Source of the DNA: Odontesthes bonariensis
Taxonomy: Eukaryota; Chordata; Actinopteri; Atheriniformes; Atherinopsidae
Direction of reading: 5' to 3'
NCBI RefSeq assembly: GCF_027942865.1
Contig: NC_134516.1
Location: forward strand, 25,379,322-25,443,321
Length of the DNA stretch: 64,000 bases
Part shown: positions 9,909-20,003 of the stretch, in pieces
Layout: the number at the start of each line of letters is the position of its first letter
Numbering within the stretch: the stretch's first letter is position 1
Program-made: the position numbers and the translations under genes
Notes under the pieces: generated by a model
Seen by the model: the letters and a program-made list of their open reading frames with translations, nothing else
Databases searched by the model: none
What the model was told of the DNA's origin: nothing

Positions 9909-9920
9909 TATATGTTATAT
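9909..9920 (-). promoter_or_regulatory. TATA-like element of minus-strand 5S gene
   Basis: AT-rich ATATGTTATAT-type sequence lies about 20-30 bp before the start of R1 and is conserved before every minus copy. Its spacing fits a Pol III -30 element. Confidence 0.55.
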
Positions 9921-10247
9921 GGGTGCTGGAACCATACGTTTCCCCTATTTCACCAGAGAGTTGGCTTGAGAGGCTGCTGTTGAGCCTGCACGTTGACTTC
10001 CCTGATGTGATTGTTCTCTGTAGCTGAAAATGGGACTCTCAGATAACTTAGTGTCTGTCAAAAGCCTCTGTTCCCTGTGTGTAGTTTTGTGTCCGTTGTC
10101 ATATAGAGAAACCAGGGAAGCTCAATCCCACGACATGCTCATAAACTGCGTCTTCTCTAAACACTATTGTTCTATTTTAGAAGTCAGAATACAATAACAG
10201 AGTCTGTTTCAGAATCTATAAAAAGCTGGTTTGTGATTCCTTTGCTG

Positions 10248-10366
10248 GCTTACGGCCACACCACCCTGAACACGCCTGATCTCGTCAGATCTCAGAAGCC
10301 AAGCAGAGTCGGGCCTGGTTAGTACTTGGATGGGAGACCGCCTGGGAATACCAGGTGCTGTAAGCC
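10248..10366 (+). rRNA. 5S rRNA, plus-strand variant, copy F2
   Basis: 119 nt with T4 terminator and TATAAAA upstream. It carries the AGAAGCCAAGCAGAG variant block and CACCCTGAACACGCC at the 5' side. Confidence 0.87.
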
Positions 10367-10491
10367 TTTTGGCTTCTCCAGGTGCATGCAGTTTGGCTAC
10401 GTCAAATGCAAAAGCAGTCCCTGTTTGACTTTTTGGAACTTGTCCTTTCTTGGAACAAAGTTAAATGTATGAGGATCAAAGCCAACAATGG

Positions 10492-10946
10492 TGTTATGGA
10501 ATTTCTGTCTTAACTCCATATTAAGATTTTGCTTACCATCCTATTACATCTGATGAGAAGTGAAATATAGACTTTCAATGTTTGTGCCGGCCGGCCACGT
10601 GTTTATTTTCTTCTGCAAAAGAGGTCAATCCTCACCAGTCAGCGTTCGTGGTGAGAAGAGACCCAGAACAAAGGAAATAAGAAGCATTTATACAGAAAGA
10701 GGAGGGTTTGGACTTTCAGGTGACACCTGAAAGAACACACCGTGTTTATTCTCCAACTGTCTCCTTGCCACACCCCCTGGGGGAAAGTCTCGCACTTTGG
10801 GGAGATGCAGAATCCGGAGACAATGGTCATTTGAATGATTATTGTCAATGTGTTAATCAACAGACACATGGTCTGCAGACATTGGGTCTACAACAAGGTG
10901 TCTTTTAAGAGACAAAAGGTTAGCAGACATCGAATTTACCATAACA
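10492..10946. mobile_element. Solo LTR (fossil)
   Basis: A 455-bp block inserted in the 5S spacer begins TGTTATGG and ends CCATAACA, an 8-bp perfect inverted end of the TG...CA kind. It is flanked by a 4-bp duplication ATGG. No internal protein region is present, so it is a solo LTR left by recombination. Family not determined; the clean ends and duplication suggest modest age. Confidence 0.75.
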
Positions 10947-11123
10947 ATGGCCTGGGACATCTCAGCAAATCCAGGATCAGCAACATGGAGACTGAGAGCC
11001 AAAACCAAACAGAGGTGTGTGCCAACCAATCAGCAGCGGCCCAAGCTGGTTAACTTCCTGGTGTCTCTGTGGCACAGGTTGATGGTCAGATGTTACATGC
11101 AGGCCGCAGAGAGAAGAGAAAAA

Positions 11124-11242
11124 AGCTTACAGTACCTGGTATTCCCAAGCGGTCTCCCATCCAAGTACTAACCAGGCCCGACCCTGCTTGGCTTCCGAGA
11201 TCGGACGAGATCGGGCGTGTTCAGGGCGGTGTGGCCGTAAGC
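11124..11242 (-). rRNA. 5S rRNA, near-canonical type, copy R2
   Basis: 119 nt with GCCCGATCTCGTCCGATCTC and a canonical A box. One change near the 3' end (GTACTGTAAGC). T6 terminator present. Confidence 0.92.
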
Positions 11243-11600
11243 CACAGTCCCTGTGACAAATATATGTTATATAGGTGCTGGAACCATACGTGTCCCCTAT
11301 TTTTACCAGAGAGCTGGCTTGAGAGGCTGCTGTTGAGCCTGCACGTTGACTTCCCTGATGTGATTGTTCTCTGCAGCTGAAAATGGGACTCTCAGATAAC
11401 TTAGTGTCTGTCAAGCTCCTCTGTTCCCTGTGTGTAGTTTTGTGTCCGTTGTCATACAGAGAAACCAGGGAAGCTCAATCCCACGACATGCTCATAAACT
11501 GCGTCTTCTCTAAACAGTATAGTTCTATTTTAGAAGTCGGAATACAATAACAGATTCTGTTTCAGAATCTATAAAAAGCTGGTTTGGGATTCCATTGCTG

Positions 11601-11719
11601 GCTTACGGCCACACCACCCTGAAGACGCCTGATCTCGTCAGATCTCAGAAGCCAAGCAGAGTCGGGCCTGGTTAGTACTTGGATGGGAGACAGCCTGGGA
11701 ATACCAGGTGCTGTAAGCC
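11601..11719 (+). rRNA. 5S rRNA, plus-strand variant, copy F3
   Basis: 119 nt; carries extra changes CTGAAGACGCC and GAGACAGCCTGGG (the second in box C), so this copy is probably weakened. Confidence 0.82.
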
Positions 11720-12017
11720 TTTTGGCTTCTCCAGGCGCATGCAGTTTGGCTACGTCAAATGCAAAAGTAGTCCCTGTTTGACTTTTTGGAACTTGTCCTT
11801 TCTCAAGACAAAGTTAAATGTATGAGGATCAAAGCCAACAATGGCCTGGGACATCTCAGCAGATCCAGGATCAGCAACATGGAGAATGAGAGCCAAACAG
11901 AAACAGAGGTGTCTGCCAACCAATCAGCAGCAGCCCAAGCTGGTTAACTTCCTGGTGTCTGTGTGGCACACGGTGATGGTCAGATGTTACATGCAGGCCG
12001 CAGAGAGAAGAGAAAAA

Positions 12018-12136
12018 AGCTTACAGCACCTGGTATTCCCAAGCGGTCTCCCATCCAAGTACTAACCAGGCCCGACCCTGCTTGGCTTCCGAGATCGGAT
12101 GAGATCGGGCGTGTTCAGGGCGGTGTGGCCGTAAGC
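12018..12136 (-). rRNA. 5S rRNA, near-canonical type, copy R3
   Basis: 119 nt. One G-to-A class change in GATCTCATCCGATCTC; otherwise canonical with T6 terminator. Confidence 0.92.
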
Positions 12137-12494
12137 CACAGTCCCTGTGACAAATATATGTTATATGGGTGCTGGAACCATACGTTTCCCCTATTTTTAC
12201 CAGAGAGCTGGCTTGAGAGGCTGCTGTTGAGCCTGCACGTTGACTTCCCTGATGTGATTGTTCTCTGCAGCTGAAAATGGGACTCTCAGATAACTTAGTG
12301 TCTGTCAAGCTCCTCTGTTCCCTGTGTGTAGTTTTGTGTCCGTTGTCATATAGAGAAACCAGGGAAGCTCAATCCCACGACATGCTCATAAACTGCGTCT
12401 TCTCTAAACAGTATAGTTCTATTTTAGAAGTCGGAATACAATAACAGATTCTGTTTCAGAATCTATAAAAAGCTGGTTTGGGATTCCATTGCTG

Positions 12495-12613
12495 GCTTAC
12501 GGCCACACCACCCTGAACACGCCTGATCTCGTCAGATCTCAGAAGCCAAGCAGAGTCGGGCCTGGTTAGTACTTGGATGGGAGACCGCCTGGGAATACCA
12601 GGTGCTGTAAGCC
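12495..12613 (+). rRNA. 5S rRNA, plus-strand variant, copy F4
   Basis: 119 nt, same variant block as F2, box C intact, T4 terminator. Confidence 0.87.
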
Positions 12614-12911
12614 TTTTGGCTTCTCCAGGCGCATGCAGTTTGGCTACGTCAAATGCAAAACTAGTCCCTGTTTGACTTTTTGGAACTTGTCCTTTCTCAG
12701 GACAAAGTTAAATGTATGAGGATCAAAGCCAACAATGGCCTGGGACATCTCAGCAGATCCAGGATCAGCAACATGGAGACTGAGAGCCAAACAGAAACAG
12801 AGGTGTCTGCCAACCAATCAGCAGCAGCCCAAGCTGGTTAACTTCCTGGTGTCTGTGTGGCACACGGTGATGGTCAGATGTTACATGCAGGCCACAGAGA
12901 GAAGAGAAAAA

Positions 12912-13030
12912 AGCTTACAGCACCTGGTATTCCCAAGCGGTCTCCCATCCAAGTACTAACCAGGCCCTACCCTGCTTGGCTTCCGAGATCGGACGAGATC
13001 GGGCGTGTTCAGGGCGGTGTGGCCGTAAGC
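12912..13030 (-). rRNA. 5S rRNA, near-canonical type, copy R4
   Basis: 119 nt. Differs at AGGGTAGGGCC, where GGGTCGGGCC is usual; the same change recurs in R6 and R7, marking a sub-lineage. Confidence 0.9.
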
Positions 13031-13387
13031 CACAGTTCCTGTGACAAATATATGTTATATGGGTGCTGGAACCATACGTTTCCCCTATTTCACCAGAGAG
13101 CTGGCTTGAGAGGCTGCTGTTGAGCCTGCACGTTGACTTCCCTGATGTGATTGTTCTCTGCAGCTGAAAATGGGACTCTCAGATAACTTAGTGTCTGTTA
13201 AGCTCCTCTGTTCCCTGTGTGTAGTTTTGTGTCCGTTGTCATATAGAGAAACCAGGGAAGCTCAATCCCACGACATGCTCATAAACTGCGTCTTCTCTAA
13301 ACAGTATAGTTCTATTTCAGAAGTCGGAATACAATAACAGATTCTGTTTCAGAATCTATAAAAAGCTGGTTTGGGATTCCATTGCTG

Positions 13388-13506
13388 GCTTACGGCCACA
13401 CCACCCTGAACACGCCTGATCTCGTCAGATCTCAGAAGCCAAGCAGAGTTGGGCCTGGTTAGTACTTGGATGGGAGACCGCCTGGGAATACCAGGTGCTG
13501 TTAGCC
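13388..13506 (+). rRNA. 5S rRNA, plus-strand variant, copy F5
   Basis: 119 nt with AGAGTTGGGCC and 3' end GCTGTTAGCC, which breaks one terminal helix I pair. Confidence 0.83.
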
Positions 13507-13804
13507 TTTTGGCTTCTCCAGGCGCATGCAGTTTGGCTACGTCAAATGCAAAAGTAGTCCCTGTTTGACTTTTTGGAACTTGTCCTTTCTCAGGACAAAG
13601 TTAAATGTATGAGGATCAAAGCCAACAATGGCCTGGGACATCTCAGCAGATCCAGGATCAGCAACATGGAGACAGAGAGCCAAACAGAAACAGAGGTGTC
13701 TGCCAACCAATCAGCAGCAGCCCAAGCTGGTTAACTTCCTGGTGTCTGTGTGGCACACGGTGATGGTCAGATGTTACATGCAGGCCGCAGAGAGAAGAGA
13801 AAAA

Positions 13805-13923
13805 AGCTTACAGCACCTGGTATTCCCAAGCGGTCTCCCATCCAAGAACTAAACAGGCCGGACCTTGCTTGGCTTCCGAGATCGGACGAGATCGGGCGTG
13901 TTCAGGGCGGTGTGGCCGTAAGC
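13805..13923 (-). rRNA. 5S rRNA, minus strand, copy R5, diverged
   Basis: 119 nt. Several changes in the middle (CAAGGTCCGGCCTGTTTAG and a box C flank change) make this the most decayed full-length minus copy. Confidence 0.82.
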
Positions 13924-14281
13924 CACAATCCCTGTCACAAATATATGTTATATAGGTGCTGGAACCATACGTTTCCCCTATTTTTACCAGAGAGCTGGCT
14001 TGAGAGGCTGCTGTTGAGCCTGCACGTTGACTTCCCTGATGTGATTGTTCTCTGCAGCTGAAAATGGGACTCTCAGATAACTTAGTGTCTGTCAAAAGCC
14101 TCTGTTCCCTGTGTGTAGTTTTGTGTCCGTTGTCATATAGAGAAACCAGGGAAGCTCAATCCCACGACATGCTCATAAACTGCGTCTTCTCTAAACAGTA
14201 TAGTTCTATTTTACAAGTCGGAATACAATAACAGATTCTGTTTCAGAATCTATAAAGAGCTGGTTTGTGATTCCTTTGCTG

Positions 14282-14395
14282 GCTTACGGCCACACCACCC
14301 TGAATACGCCTGATCTCGTCAGATCTCAGAAGCCAAGCAGAGTCGGGCCTGGTTAGTACTTGGATGGGAGGCAACCTGGGAATACCAGGTGCTGT
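14282..14395 (+). pseudogene. 5S rRNA copy F6 lacking its normal 3' end
   Basis: Starts like the other plus-strand genes with TATAAAG upstream. It carries GATGGGAGGCAACCTGGG in box C and ends GTGCTGT without AAGCC. The usual spacer is replaced by the poly(A)-tailed insert. Confidence 0.75.
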
Positions 14396-14698
14396 GGGTG
14401 TTTTTTTAACCAACAGGGGGCGCTGTTCCATCAAACTTCACATTAAGAACACTGAGATGTACAAGTAAACAGATACAATCCCACAGACAGCGACTTATTT
14501 TGAACTATTCAAGACCGGATATGTATATTGAACACCTGTTGCTTTCCTTAGCCTGGAAAATCTCTTGGAATTGGCTTTGTATGTATGACTTGGACTCATT
14601 TTCATTTTAATGAATTGGATTTGATTGCTTATGCACCTGTTGCTCATCTTTTCTAGAAAAAAAAAAAAAAAAAAAAATAAAAAAAAAAAAAAAAAAAA
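14396..14698 (+). mobile_element. Poly(A)-tailed retro-insert joined to 5S position +24
   Basis: About 260 bp of sequence foreign to the local spacer ends in a run of about 40 A (one T inside). It then enters a 5S gene exactly at CACGCCTGATCTCG. The poly(A) tail and same-strand junction indicate reverse transcription. It begins just after a 5S 3' end with a CAACAGGGGGCGCTG-type word. It could be a 5S-headed SINE or the 3' end of a 5'-truncated LINE. No protein is encoded. Confidence 0.7.
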
Positions 14699-14795
14699 CA
14701 CGCCTGATCTCGTCAGATCTCAGAAGCCAAGCAGAGTTGGGCCTGGTTAGTACTTGGATGGGAGACCGCCTGGGAATACCAGGTGCTGTAAGCCT
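14699..14795 (+). pseudogene. 5S rRNA copy F7, 3' part (from +24)
   Basis: Begins at CACGCCTGATCTCG immediately after the poly(A) tail and runs to GTAAGCC with a T4 terminator. The first 23 nt are absent, although the internal control region is kept. Confidence 0.82.
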
Positions 14796-15092
14796 TTTGG
14801 CTTCTCCAGGCGCATGCAGTTTGGCTACGTCAAATGCAAAACTAGTCCCTGTTTGACTTTTTGGAACTTGTCCTTTCTGAGGACAAAGTTGAATGTATGA
14901 GGATCAAAGCCAACAATGGCCTGGGACATCTCAGCAGATCCAGGATCAGCAACATGGAGACTGAGAGCCAAACAGAAACAGAGGTGTCTGCCAACCAATC
15001 AGCAGCAGCCCAAGCTGGTTAACTTCCTGGTGTCTGTGTGGCACACGGTGATGGTCAGATGTTACATGCAGGCCGCAGAGAGAAGAGAAAAA

Positions 15093-15211
15093 AGCTTACA
15101 GCACCTGGTATTCCCAAGCGGTCTCCCATCCAAGTACTAACCAGGCCCTACCCTGCTTGGCTTCCGAGATCGGACGAGATCGGGCGTGTTCAGGGCGGTG
15201 TGGCCGTAAGC
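15093..15211 (-). rRNA. 5S rRNA, near-canonical type, copy R6
   Basis: 119 nt with the AGGGTAGGGCC change shared with R4 and R7. T6 terminator present. Confidence 0.9.
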
Positions 15212-15569
15212 CACAGTCCCTGTGACAAATATATGTTATATGGGTGCTGGAACCATACGTTTCCCCTATTTTTACCAGAGAGCTGGCTTGAGAGGCTGCT
15301 GTTGAGCCTGCACGTTGACTTCCCTGATGTGATTGTTCTCTGCAGCTGAAAATGGGACTCTCAGATAACTTAGTGTCTGTCAAGCTCCTCTGTTCCCTGT
15401 GTGTAGTTTTGTGTCCGTTGTCATATAGAGAAACCAGGGAAGCTCAATCCCACGACATGCTCATAAACTGCGTCTTCTCTAAACAGTATAGTTCTATTTC
15501 AGAAGTCGGAATACAATAACAGATTCTGTTTCAGAATCTATAAAAAGCTGGTTTGGGATTCCATTGCTG

Positions 15570-15671
15570 GCTTACGGCCACACCACCCTGAACACGCCTG
15601 ATCTTGTCAGATCTCAGAAGCCAAGCAGAGTTGGGCCTGGTTAGTACTTGGATGGGAGACCGCCTGGGAAT
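15570..15671 (+). pseudogene. 5S rRNA copy F8, truncated by insertion
   Basis: The first 102 nt are present, up to CGCCTGGGAAT. Foreign sequence then begins. A matching 3' piece resumes at about 18190. Confidence 0.8.
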
Positions 15672-15862
15672 GGCTCATGACCCCCCCAAGTACATATTGC
15701 TCAACCCTGGGATCGATCGAAAATGATCAAAACGGATGGTGCCATCTGGTGGTCAAAATCCTGAAGTGTTATTTACGGAAATTGTTATGTACAAAGCCTG
15801 ATTTCCTTTCTAATTTCTTGAATTTCCCCATGGGGATCAATAAAGTATCTATCTATCTATCT
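15672..15862 (+). mobile_element. 5'-truncated LINE 3' end with (ATCT)n tail
   Basis: The block ends CCCCATGGGGATCAATAAAG followed by ATCT repeats, a tail style common in fish CR1/L2-group LINEs and the SINEs that share their tails. No coding part remains. It begins exactly where the 5S gene is broken. Confidence 0.55.
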
Positions 15863-16585
15863 ATTGAAATCCACTAGTCTGCTGAATGTTTTGTGTATTA
15901 TTTTCATAGTTTCAGTTGATGAGATTCATATAGTCAAGTGGAAACGTGTGTAACTGTTACATTTTTGGGCTGAATTAAGAAAGGGTGTAATGTATCAGTG
16001 AATTGATGTGTTATCTTACACTATCCCAACCCTTCTGAAACCCAAGCATACAGAGACTCCAAAATACTTGAAATACTTTTACAACTTTTAATTTTCATCC
16101 AGAATGTGTTTCATTTAAAAGGCAATGCATGAAAACACAAGTATACAAGATCTGTTTGGTTTAAAGCTCGCTCACCACGACAAGGTACAGATCTACGAGC
16201 GAGAACACGAGACAAGACGAGAGACAAACATGTACTACCATTTGCAATCATACAGTTAAACATGGAGCTGACAGACATACAAACATCACAAAGACATGAA
16301 GCTGACAAAGACAAACAAACAACACGCATGACAAAAACACAGATTATCTGAACATGAACAACCACTAAAGGGTATGTAAACTAATTGTGTTAGATCAGAA
16401 CTGATTACGGTTAAAATGATTGAGGTTAGATTGGCCTTGATACTGAACATAGCCCAGAACATGTTTGTATAAAAAGATAATAAAGTGCATTTTAACAGCA
16501 ACATAAATAAAAAAACAAACACAAGAACTGTAAAGTGCATTATTTGTAACTTTTGAACTATATAAATAATAGATTATACTTTGAA
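15863..16585. other. AT-rich insert sequence, no gene seen
   Basis: No domain-bearing frame or RNA gene recognised. It may be the 3' flank or 3' UTR of the minus-strand unit ending near 16,690. Confidence 0.35.
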
Positions 16586-16595
16586 ACACAAACAC

Positions 16596-16658
<63 letters not shown>
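16586..16658. repeat. (CA)n microsatellite
   Basis: About 73 bp of nearly pure CA dinucleotides, which also produces spurious frames on both strands. Confidence 0.97.
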
Positions 16659-16662
<4 letters not shown>

Positions 16663-16691
16663 AAGTTATTTACACAATTATTTACAGTTAT

Positions 16692-17223
16692 TTACACAGT
16701 TCCCCTCTTTTCCAACTCTGCATCCACCACACATTTAAAGTGTATGAAGCTGTCGTACACCACACTGTCAAACCCAGAGGTGGTGGATTTCCTAGTGGTT
16801 GGACAGTAGGAAAAAATTTTCTGGGTGCTTCCAGCCACTTTGTCCTTGGGAGGTGTGTACCTCTTCCGCTGTCCACCACAATTAGGCACGTGGCAAGCCC
16901 CACATGGCCGCAAGGACTTGTTCGGCATGAGTGCCGAGACTGTTGGTGCAGGAGGTACAAAGCTCTGGCTGCACGATGGCCCACGAAACAGGACGGAGGG
17001 AGCCTGTGGCTGTGAGGGGAGAACCAGCAGTATGGGTGCTGCCGACACAGGGGGTGGTCCATAGGTGGATGCAGCAGGCTTTGGCTGGAGGTGGGTGGAT
17101 GCAGCAGGCCCTGGCAGAATGGGGGTGGGCGCAGCAGGCTTTGGACGAGTGGAGGAGGACGACGCTGTGGGCTGAACGGGCCGTCTCACAGAAGGCACAG
17201 GCTCTGGCTCTTCAACAAATATT
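16692..17223 (-). CDS. Terminal exon of an unrecognised spliced gene (proline-rich, Cys-rich C terminus)
   Basis: An open frame runs on the minus strand from a good splice acceptor (TTATATTTCCAG before 17223) to a stop at 16692, about 176 codons. The N-terminal half is Pro/Ala/Ser-rich with imprecise repeats of a KPAAST-like word. The C-terminal part has CGACHVPNCGGQRKRYTPPK and then a compact SGFDSVVYDSFIHFKCVVD segment. The Cys/His spacing could bind zinc. I do not recognise the family. Similar small proteins accompany DNA transposons in fish, but that is only a suspicion. It may be the coding exon of the transcript whose first exon ends at 17947. Confidence 0.5.
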
Positions 17224-17650
17224 CTGGAAATATAAAATATACATGTAATGAGTATCGATATGACGTATGTGCTATTTGCTTTCCACAGCCAACAGGTGAA
17301 ACAAAGTGCTTATGATCTGGTACAGTAAAAAGTGAATAAATGAGTAAAACTAAAAGCAGATGAGGGCTTAAATACATTTTTAGAGACCCTACAGCCCTCA
17401 TAAAAGTAGTAACCAAAAACAGCCCATTCATTCATCACTTTGTTTGTAGCATACAAATCGTTGACATGTTTACACTTCTAAAGCATATTTCCACATCGAA
17501 TTTCAAATCCAAATTGTTGTAACACCATCTCTATGATCTTAAGAAGCGAGGTAGAGTGTCTGATCACGTTTTTAAAGTATTTCCAGGGATCGTCAGGTTA
17601 CATTACAGGTAGGTCATTCATTTTCACAGCAGGATGCTAATCGTTTTTGC

Positions 17651-17985
17651 CAGTTTTAAGAGAATCATTCAACACAGCAAAAGTGACATCTAGCTGGCTA
17701 AATGCACCACCGATTTACCAACAGAAAGAGCTAAGAATGAAGAATATTGAACTTAGTTGAGAGAAACGGGAGCGTCAAATGTGTACTGTAGGCTATCGCT
17801 GGATTCGCCGGTTCAGCTGTTAACAGTCGCGTTAATCTGCCGGTTTTCAAAGAAACATTCAACACAGCAAAAGTGACACCTAGCTGGCTAAATGCACCAC
17901 CAAATTCCAAACAGAAAGAGCTAAGAATGAAGAAAATTGAACTTACCTGAGGGAAACGAGAGCGTCAAATGTGTATCGCTAGATT
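17651..17985. repeat. Tandem duplication of a first-exon/splice-donor region
   Basis: Two copies of about 135 bp lie roughly 190 bp apart. They share an ATTCAACACAGCAAAAGTGA start and a CTAGCTGGCTAAATGCACCA word. The right copy keeps a perfect minus-strand splice donor CTCAG/GTAAGT at 17947/17946. The left copy has the equivalent site changed. Confidence 0.8.
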
Positions 17986-18030
17986 TGACAGTTACCGGCG
18001 ACCGCCATCTTGGTTTGAAATGCAGACGAC
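17947..18030 (-). other. Probable first exon of the minus-strand gene
   Basis: The exon would end at 17947 before a consensus GTAAGT donor. It contains AAGATGGCGG (18002-18011, minus strand), a YY1-type motif that also supplies an ATG. That ATG opens a frame of only nine codons, so the exon is likely mostly 5' UTR or carries a short upstream frame. The true 5' end is not defined. Confidence 0.45.
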
Positions 18031-18035
18031 CCCAG

Positions 18036-18174
18036 TGTGACGTCACACACATGCGTGAGCCTGCGTGAGCCTGTTCGCTCAATGATTGGTCTGTTGAGCG
18101 CTCAGCTCTGCTCAGCATTGCTCAACCATTGGCTGATCGCTGCTCAGCTCTGCTCAGCATTGCTCAACCATTGG
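18036..18174 (-). promoter_or_regulatory. CCAAT/CRE promoter of the minus-strand gene
   Basis: Upstream of the presumed first exon there is a consensus CRE, TGACGTCA (18038-18045). Beyond it are three CCAAT boxes on the minus strand (ATTGG at 18085-18089, 18128-18132 and 18170-18174). Two CCAAT boxes lie in a 33-bp word repeated with a 42-bp period. With the YY1-like motif just downstream this forms a TATA-less Pol II promoter. Confidence 0.55.
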
Positions 18175-18189
18175 ACGGCTGACGATCGC

Positions 18190-18238
18190 TTTAGTACTTG
18201 GAGGAGAATTCGCCTGGGAATACCAGGTGCTGTAAGCC
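18190..18238 (+). pseudogene. 5S rRNA 3' end resuming after the insert
   Basis: Matches the last 49 nt of the plus-strand 5S type with a few changes (GGAGGAGAATTCGCCTGGG) and the normal downstream spacer. About 30 bp overlap with the end of F8, like a long, diverged target duplication. Confidence 0.65.
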
Positions 18239-18536
18239 TTTTGGCTTCTCCAGGCGCATGCAGTTTGGCTACGTCAAATGCAAAACTAGTCCCTGTTTGA
18301 CTTTTTGGAACTTGTCCTTTCTGAGGACAAAGTTAAATGTATGAGGATCAAAGCCAACAATGGCCTGGGACATCTCAGCAGATCCAGGATCAGCAACATG
18401 GAGACTGAGAGCCAAACAGAAACAGAGGTGTCTGCCAACCAATCAGCAGCAGCCCAAGCTGGTTAACTTCCTGGTGTCTGTGTGGCACACGGTGATGGTC
18501 AGATGTTACATGCAGGCCGCAGAGAGAAGAGAAAAA

Positions 18537-18655
18537 AGCTTACAGCACCTGGTATTCCCAAGCGGTCTCCCATCCAAGTACTAACCAGGCCCTACCCTGC
18601 TTGGCTTCCGAGATCGGACGAGATCGGGCGTGTTCAGGGCGGTGTGGCCGTAAGC
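18537..18655 (-). rRNA. 5S rRNA, near-canonical type, copy R7
   Basis: 119 nt, identical in type to R4 and R6 (AGGGTAGGGCC). T6 terminator and upstream TATA-like element present. Confidence 0.9.
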
Positions 18656-18790
18656 CACAGTCCCTGTGACAAATATATGTTATATGGGTGCTGGAACCAT
18701 ACGTTTCCCCTATTTTTACCAGAGAGCTGGCTTGAGAGGCTGCTGTTGAGCCTGCACGTTGACTTCCCTGATGTGATTGTTCTCTGCAGC

Positions 18791-19225
18791 TACTAACCAG
18801 GCCCCACTGCATGAAAAGAAGGATTTGTGGATGTATGTGGCCCCTTACATGTCCGCATACGTTGAGCCCCTGCATTTGCGGTGGTAAAAGTGAAAACTTG
18901 GCCCAAATTGTCGCAAATTGACCTGGCAACTGCTCCCCCATGCCCCCCTCCCCTCCCCTACTTAGGAGAGCCTTTAATATGTAAATGCCAGTGATCAGGT
19001 CAGGAGGTGCCACAGTCATTTTCAAGTGGGGTGGGGTGAGGTGAGGTGGGGGGTGGGCAGGCCTGTTTCTACACGTTCATCACCATCACCTCCAACTCCA
19101 GCCAAGTTTGTTGCTGTGTTGTCTTGAAAAAGAAGAGGTGCACGCTGTCTGCTGGTGACAGGTGATGCATATCTGGTTTTTTTTCTCCCAAACACCTCTT
19201 TTGTAATACCGCTTTTTGTGGGCAA
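18791..19225. other. Start of second insert, no gene seen
   Basis: The 5S spacer stops at TTCTCTGCAG and a short 5S scrap (TACTAACCAGGCCC) follows, then unrelated sequence with a G-rich stretch near 19,026-19,060. No domain or RNA gene recognised. Confidence 0.4.
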
Positions 19226-19480
19226 AATTCAAGGATTCAAGGATTCAAAGGTTTATTGTCATGTGTGCAGTTAGAAACGTGTTTCCCTGAACAAAGAAAT
19301 TATTTTCTTTGTTGCCCGCACTGGATGTCCAAATGTATAATAATAAAGATAAGATAAAGATAAAATAAGCATGCAACAGCAATATTCTAAAAGGTTTCTT
19401 AAATAAAATAGAAATAAAAATATATAAATCTGGCCTGTATACATAATGTGCAGTAGTGCGCTCAGTGTTTTATTGTGTAT
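19226..19480 (-). mobile_element. Probable LINE/SINE 3' end, minus strand
   Basis: On the minus strand the block ends with repeated TTGAATCC units preceded by a GACAATAAACC word. Short octamer tails of this kind are typical of fish L2/RTE-like retroposon ends. No coding remnant is seen. Confidence 0.4.
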
Positions 19481-19864
19481 GGCTTAATTCGGTGTCACAA
19501 TGGTCACAATATCGCCGAGGTCTTTTCTTTCTCCTTGCAGAGTCCATTTTTGTGTCAACACAGTGCAAATTGCCAGCTGTGGTCAGACAACATTAAATAG
19601 CAAAAGGACGGGAGGTTGTCTCGCGAGTATTCCGTGTAATGACGTATACGCATATGAGTGGTGGAGCTTAACGGCTCGCATAAGCTCTCGTTCAATCACG
19701 TATGAGAAACATTGTGTCGTGCAGTGTAAACAAAAAGTTTAAGGAGCAGATCTGGCGGCAGAAAGGCAGACAGAAATCACTGAAAACTGCCCTGGTATGC
19801 GGAATACAATGGGCTGGAAGACTACTAGCTTTCAACTCCCCAGCAACTCTCTGCGGGTCTACAG
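19481..19864 (+). other. Possible upstream exon of plus-strand gene
   Basis: A frame from 19702 runs to a possible donor (CTACAG/GTTTGT at 19864/19865). It does not stay open if joined to the next exon at 20004, so it is at best non-coding. The upstream boundary is unknown. Confidence 0.25.
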
Positions 19865-20003
19865 GTTTGTGTGTTTTTTTCTACTTGCACATGACCATTT
19901 GATTGTTTAATTTTAGTCTTGTTGACACTGTACAGCACTTGGGACAGTTCTCGCTGATTTTAAATGTGCTGTATATTAAACTTACTCACTCACTTGCTTA
20001 CAG

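Larger units (their letters stand above)
8965..15671. repeat. 5S rDNA tandem array, about 894-bp units
   Basis: Each unit carries a plus-strand 5S gene and a minus-strand 5S gene. Minus-strand genes at 11124, 12018, 12912 and 13805 give periods of 894, 894 and 893 bp. The first unit is lengthened by a solo LTR and the unit at 14.4 kb by a poly(A)-tailed insert. Spacers are nearly identical between units. Confidence 0.93.

Noticed and set aside
14495-14701. Minus-strand Phe-rich frame over the poly(A) tail
   Set aside because: It is a translation of the complementary T-run of a retroposon tail.
16581-17015. Plus-strand frame starting in the CA repeat
   Set aside because: The start is a microsatellite translation, and the rest lies opposite the better-supported minus-strand exon.
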